This document shows, piece after piece, positions 6,041 to 7,592 of a DNA stretch of 7,592 bases. The notes below the pieces were generated by a model. That model ran no database searches. It saw only the letters and a program-made list of their open reading frames with translations, and had not been told where the DNA came from. The stretch is from JACCRE01 sp049790855. GTDB taxonomy: Bacteria; Planctomycetota; Planctomycetia; Planctomycetales; Planctomycetaceae. Every line of letters starts with the position of its first letter. Position 1 is the stretch's first letter. Made by a program: the position numbers and the translations under genes. Where the stretch lies: positions 1-7,592 of the forward strand of contig JBAQZJ010000048.1 of NCBI GenBank assembly GCA_049790855.1, given 5' to 3'.

Positions 6041-7435
6041 ATGCTCATGGAACGGCTGACACTTCACGAACTCGCGACGGCGACGGGCGGCGCATTGACG
6101 TGCCCGTCGGGCCGCGGCATCGCCTTCGACAAAGTGAGCGTCGATTCGCGGACGACCAGTGCGGGAGAAATCTTTTTCGCCTTGCCGGGCGCACGTCACG
6201 ACGGCCGCCGCTTCATCGCCGACGCGATCGACCGGGGAGCCGTCGCCGCGGTCGCCGAACAACCGGCGGCGACGCCGGTTCGTCCGCTGGTCGTCGTCGA
6301 CGACGCCGTCGAGGCGCTCGGACGGTTCGCCGGCTGGTATCGGTCGCTGCTCGACGCGTTGGTCATCGGCGTGACCGGCAGCGTCGGCAAGACGACGACG
6401 CGAGAACTGATTCACGCGGCGCTCGGCGGCGCACCGGCGTCGATTCGCAGTCGATTGAACTACAACAACCGCATCGGCGTGCCGCTGACGCTGCTCGACG
6501 TCGAGCGCGGACATCAATATGCCGTCGTCGAGATGGGGGCCGACCGTCCCGGCGACATCGGCAAACTCGCGCAGATCGCACGGCCGGAAGTGGGCGTCAT
6601 CACGCATCTCGGCGTCGCTCATGTCGAAACATTCGGAAGCGAACAGGCGATCGCGCGGGCCAAGGGAGAATTGATCGAAGAACTGCCGGCCGGCGGATTC
6701 GCGGTTCTGCCCGGCGATCAGGAGCTGGCGCGTCAGCTCGTTCGCCGCTGCCGGGCGCGCGTCCTCTTCGTCGGAACATCGAACGACAACACGCACCGGG
6801 TCGCAGTCCGCGATTGTCGGCCGGGGCGATTGCAGTTCTCGGTCGACGACGTGCCCTTCGAGGTCGACGCCGGCGGAAAGCACTTCGCCGTCGCGGCAGG
6901 CATGGCGGTGACCGTCGCCCGCACGCTGGGACGAACCGACCGTCAGATTGCCGCGGGTTTGAAGACGTTCGAGCCTGTCGCCGGCCGTTGCCGCGTCGCG
7001 ATGACCGCGCCGTGGACCGTCGTCGACGACACCTACAACGCGAACCCCGATTCGATGCGGGCGGCGATCGAGGCGCTGGCCGCCTGGCCGACCCGCGGTC
7101 GCCGGGTGCTCGTCTGCGGAGACATGTACGGGCTCGGCGAGCGCGCCAACGCCGAGCATATCGAACTGGGACGACGAGCCGCCGCGAGCGCCATCGATCT
7201 CGTGGCGGCCATCGGAGACTTCGCCGGGCAGGTTGCGCACGGAGCGTGCCGTTCGGGCATGGAGGCCCGCTGCCTGGCGCTTTTTCCCGAGCGGGATCGT
7301 GCCGCGGAATGGCTCCGCGACACGCTCCGGCCGGGTGACGTGGTGTGGGTGAAGGCGTCTCGTCCGTTGCAGTTGGAACAACTCGTCGCCGCACTGGCTT
7401 CGACGGACGGTCCGCACGTCCGACGTGCCGCCTGA
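6041..7435 (+). CDS. murF: MurF, UDP-MurNAc-tripeptide:D-alanyl-D-alanine ligase
   Basis: MurF performs the last cytoplasmic ligation in peptidoglycan precursor synthesis, adding D-Ala-D-Ala to the UDP-MurNAc tripeptide made by MurE at the expense of ATP. The 464-residue length is normal. Motifs are the N-terminal 'VSVDSR' with 'GEIFFALPG' (32-50), the P-loop GVTGSVGKTTTRE (110-122), 'NYNNRIGVPLTLL' (140-152), 'EMGADRPGDI' (164-173), 'THLGVAHVETFGS' (188-200), 'AKGEL' with Lys208 as the probable carbamylated lysine, 'DDTYNANPDSM' (329-339) and 'GDMYGLGERA' (360-369). Near the C terminus 'VKASRPLQLEQLV' stands where many bacteria have 'VKGSR'. The intact Asp35-Ser36-Arg37 contrasts with MurE upstream. 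The ATG at 6041 has no SD; a second in-frame ATG lies at 6047. The 15-bp gap from murE implies one transcript and perhaps translational coupling. In dcw clusters mraY usually follows, but it is not visible here. Confidence 0.97.
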   Translation: MLMERLTLHELATATGGALTCPSGRGIAFDKVSVDSRTTSAGEIFFALPGARHDGRRFIADAIDRGAVAAVAEQPAATPVRPLVVVDDAVEALGRFAGWYRSLLDALVIGVTGSVGKTTTRELIHAALGGAPASIRSRLNYNNRIGVPLTLLDVERGHQYAVVEMGADRPGDIGKLAQIARPEVGVITHLGVAHVETFGSEQAIARAKGELIEELPAGGFAVLPGDQELARQLVRRCRARVLFVGTSNDNTHRVAVRDCRPGRLQFSVDDVPFEVDAGGKHFAVAAGMAVTVARTLGRTDRQIAAGLKTFEPVAGRCRVAMTAPWTVVDDTYNANPDSMRAAIEALAAWPTRGRRVLVCGDMYGLGERANAEHIELGRRAAASAIDLVAAIGDFAGQVAHGACRSGMEARCLALFPERDRAAEWLRDTLRPGDVVWVKASRPLQLEQLVAALASTDGPHVRRAA

Positions 7436-7592
7436 CGTCGACGGAGGGTTGATAAGAGACGATCGAACACGAAGTTTGCGGTTCGGCAGAACATTCCGCG
7501 GGTTGCGGGGCCTGGGGATGTCGTGAAGCGTTGCTTCATGGAAGCGTAAGGGCAATTGGACACAGTGATGACTGGGTCGATCACTCCGAATG
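7436..7592. other. Region after murF without a recognisable complete gene
   Basis: These 157 bp contain a 15-bp inverted repeat TGAAGC-GTT-GCTTCA (7524-7538) with no T-run after it. An ATG at 7568 with GGA 7 nt upstream is open to the window end for eight codons and could be the start of the next gene, but eight codons are too few to identify anything. GGAGGG at 7443-7448 sits too close to a TTG to act as its SD. An operator, weak terminator or leader for the next gene are all possible. Confidence 0.3.

Noticed and set aside
7443..7526. GGAGGG followed by TTG opening a frame of about 25 codons
   Set aside because: There is almost no spacing between the SD-like motif and the TTG, and the frame is very short with no recognisable feature.
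5351..7555. A 734-codon open frame on the minus strand opposite murE and murF
   Set aside because: It lies entirely antisense to two clearly conserved ligases, is rich in Arg/Asp/Gly as expected from GC-rich codon shadows, and shows no family motif.
1..7592. A defence system, mobile element or other novel multi-gene cassette
   Set aside because: All the convincing genes belong to known housekeeping families; there are no transposases, integrases, att-like repeats or sudden composition changes visible by eye.

Overview
The window is GC-rich DNA packed with housekeeping genes and looks like a bacterial chromosome segment. It most resembles Planctomycetes. The RimI-like protein has the 'LFFKAMGF...DTTEDAYLM' style, the ferrochelatase carries a Cys-rich C-terminal tail, MurF ends its ATP-ligase core with 'VKASRPLQLE', and most genes lack a Shine-Dalgarno (SD) sequence. 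This placement rests on remembered family style, not on a search, and is not certain to genus. I saw no mobile element, CRISPR array, tRNA, rRNA or phage gene.

The left part (1-4152) holds four genes, all on the minus strand. Reading in transcription order from about 4143 downwards they are: hemH (ferrochelatase with four cysteines placed as iron-sulfur ligands), a small BON-domain protein whose 5' end is a perfect triplicate 18-bp repeat, a rimI-like GNAT acetyltransferase with the only clear SD, and the N-terminal half of uvrA (nucleotide excision repair), which runs off the left edge. Gaps of 88-168 bp separate these genes and contain hairpins, so they may be separate transcription units rather than one tight operon.

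A divergent spacer of about 340 bp (4144-4486) separates hemH from the plus-strand genes. It contains a possible sigma70-type promoter, a perfect 9-bp stem-loop just downstream of it, and two more inverted repeats, forming a structured leader of about 180 nt ahead of murE.

The right part (4487-7435) holds murE and murF, 15 bp apart on the plus strand. They add the third residue (meso-diaminopimelate by motif) and then the D-Ala-D-Ala dipeptide to the UDP-MurNAc peptide. This is the start of a dcw-type cell-wall cluster. The usual upstream members (mraZ, mraW, ftsL, ftsI) are absent next to murE, where hemH lies instead. The last 157 bp (7436-7592) hold no recognisable complete gene.

The content is mostly conserved core genes. 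The points worth a second look are residue-level departures in UvrA, RimI and MurE, the repeat-borne start codons of the BON gene, and the murE leader. I did not find a clearly new multi-gene system.
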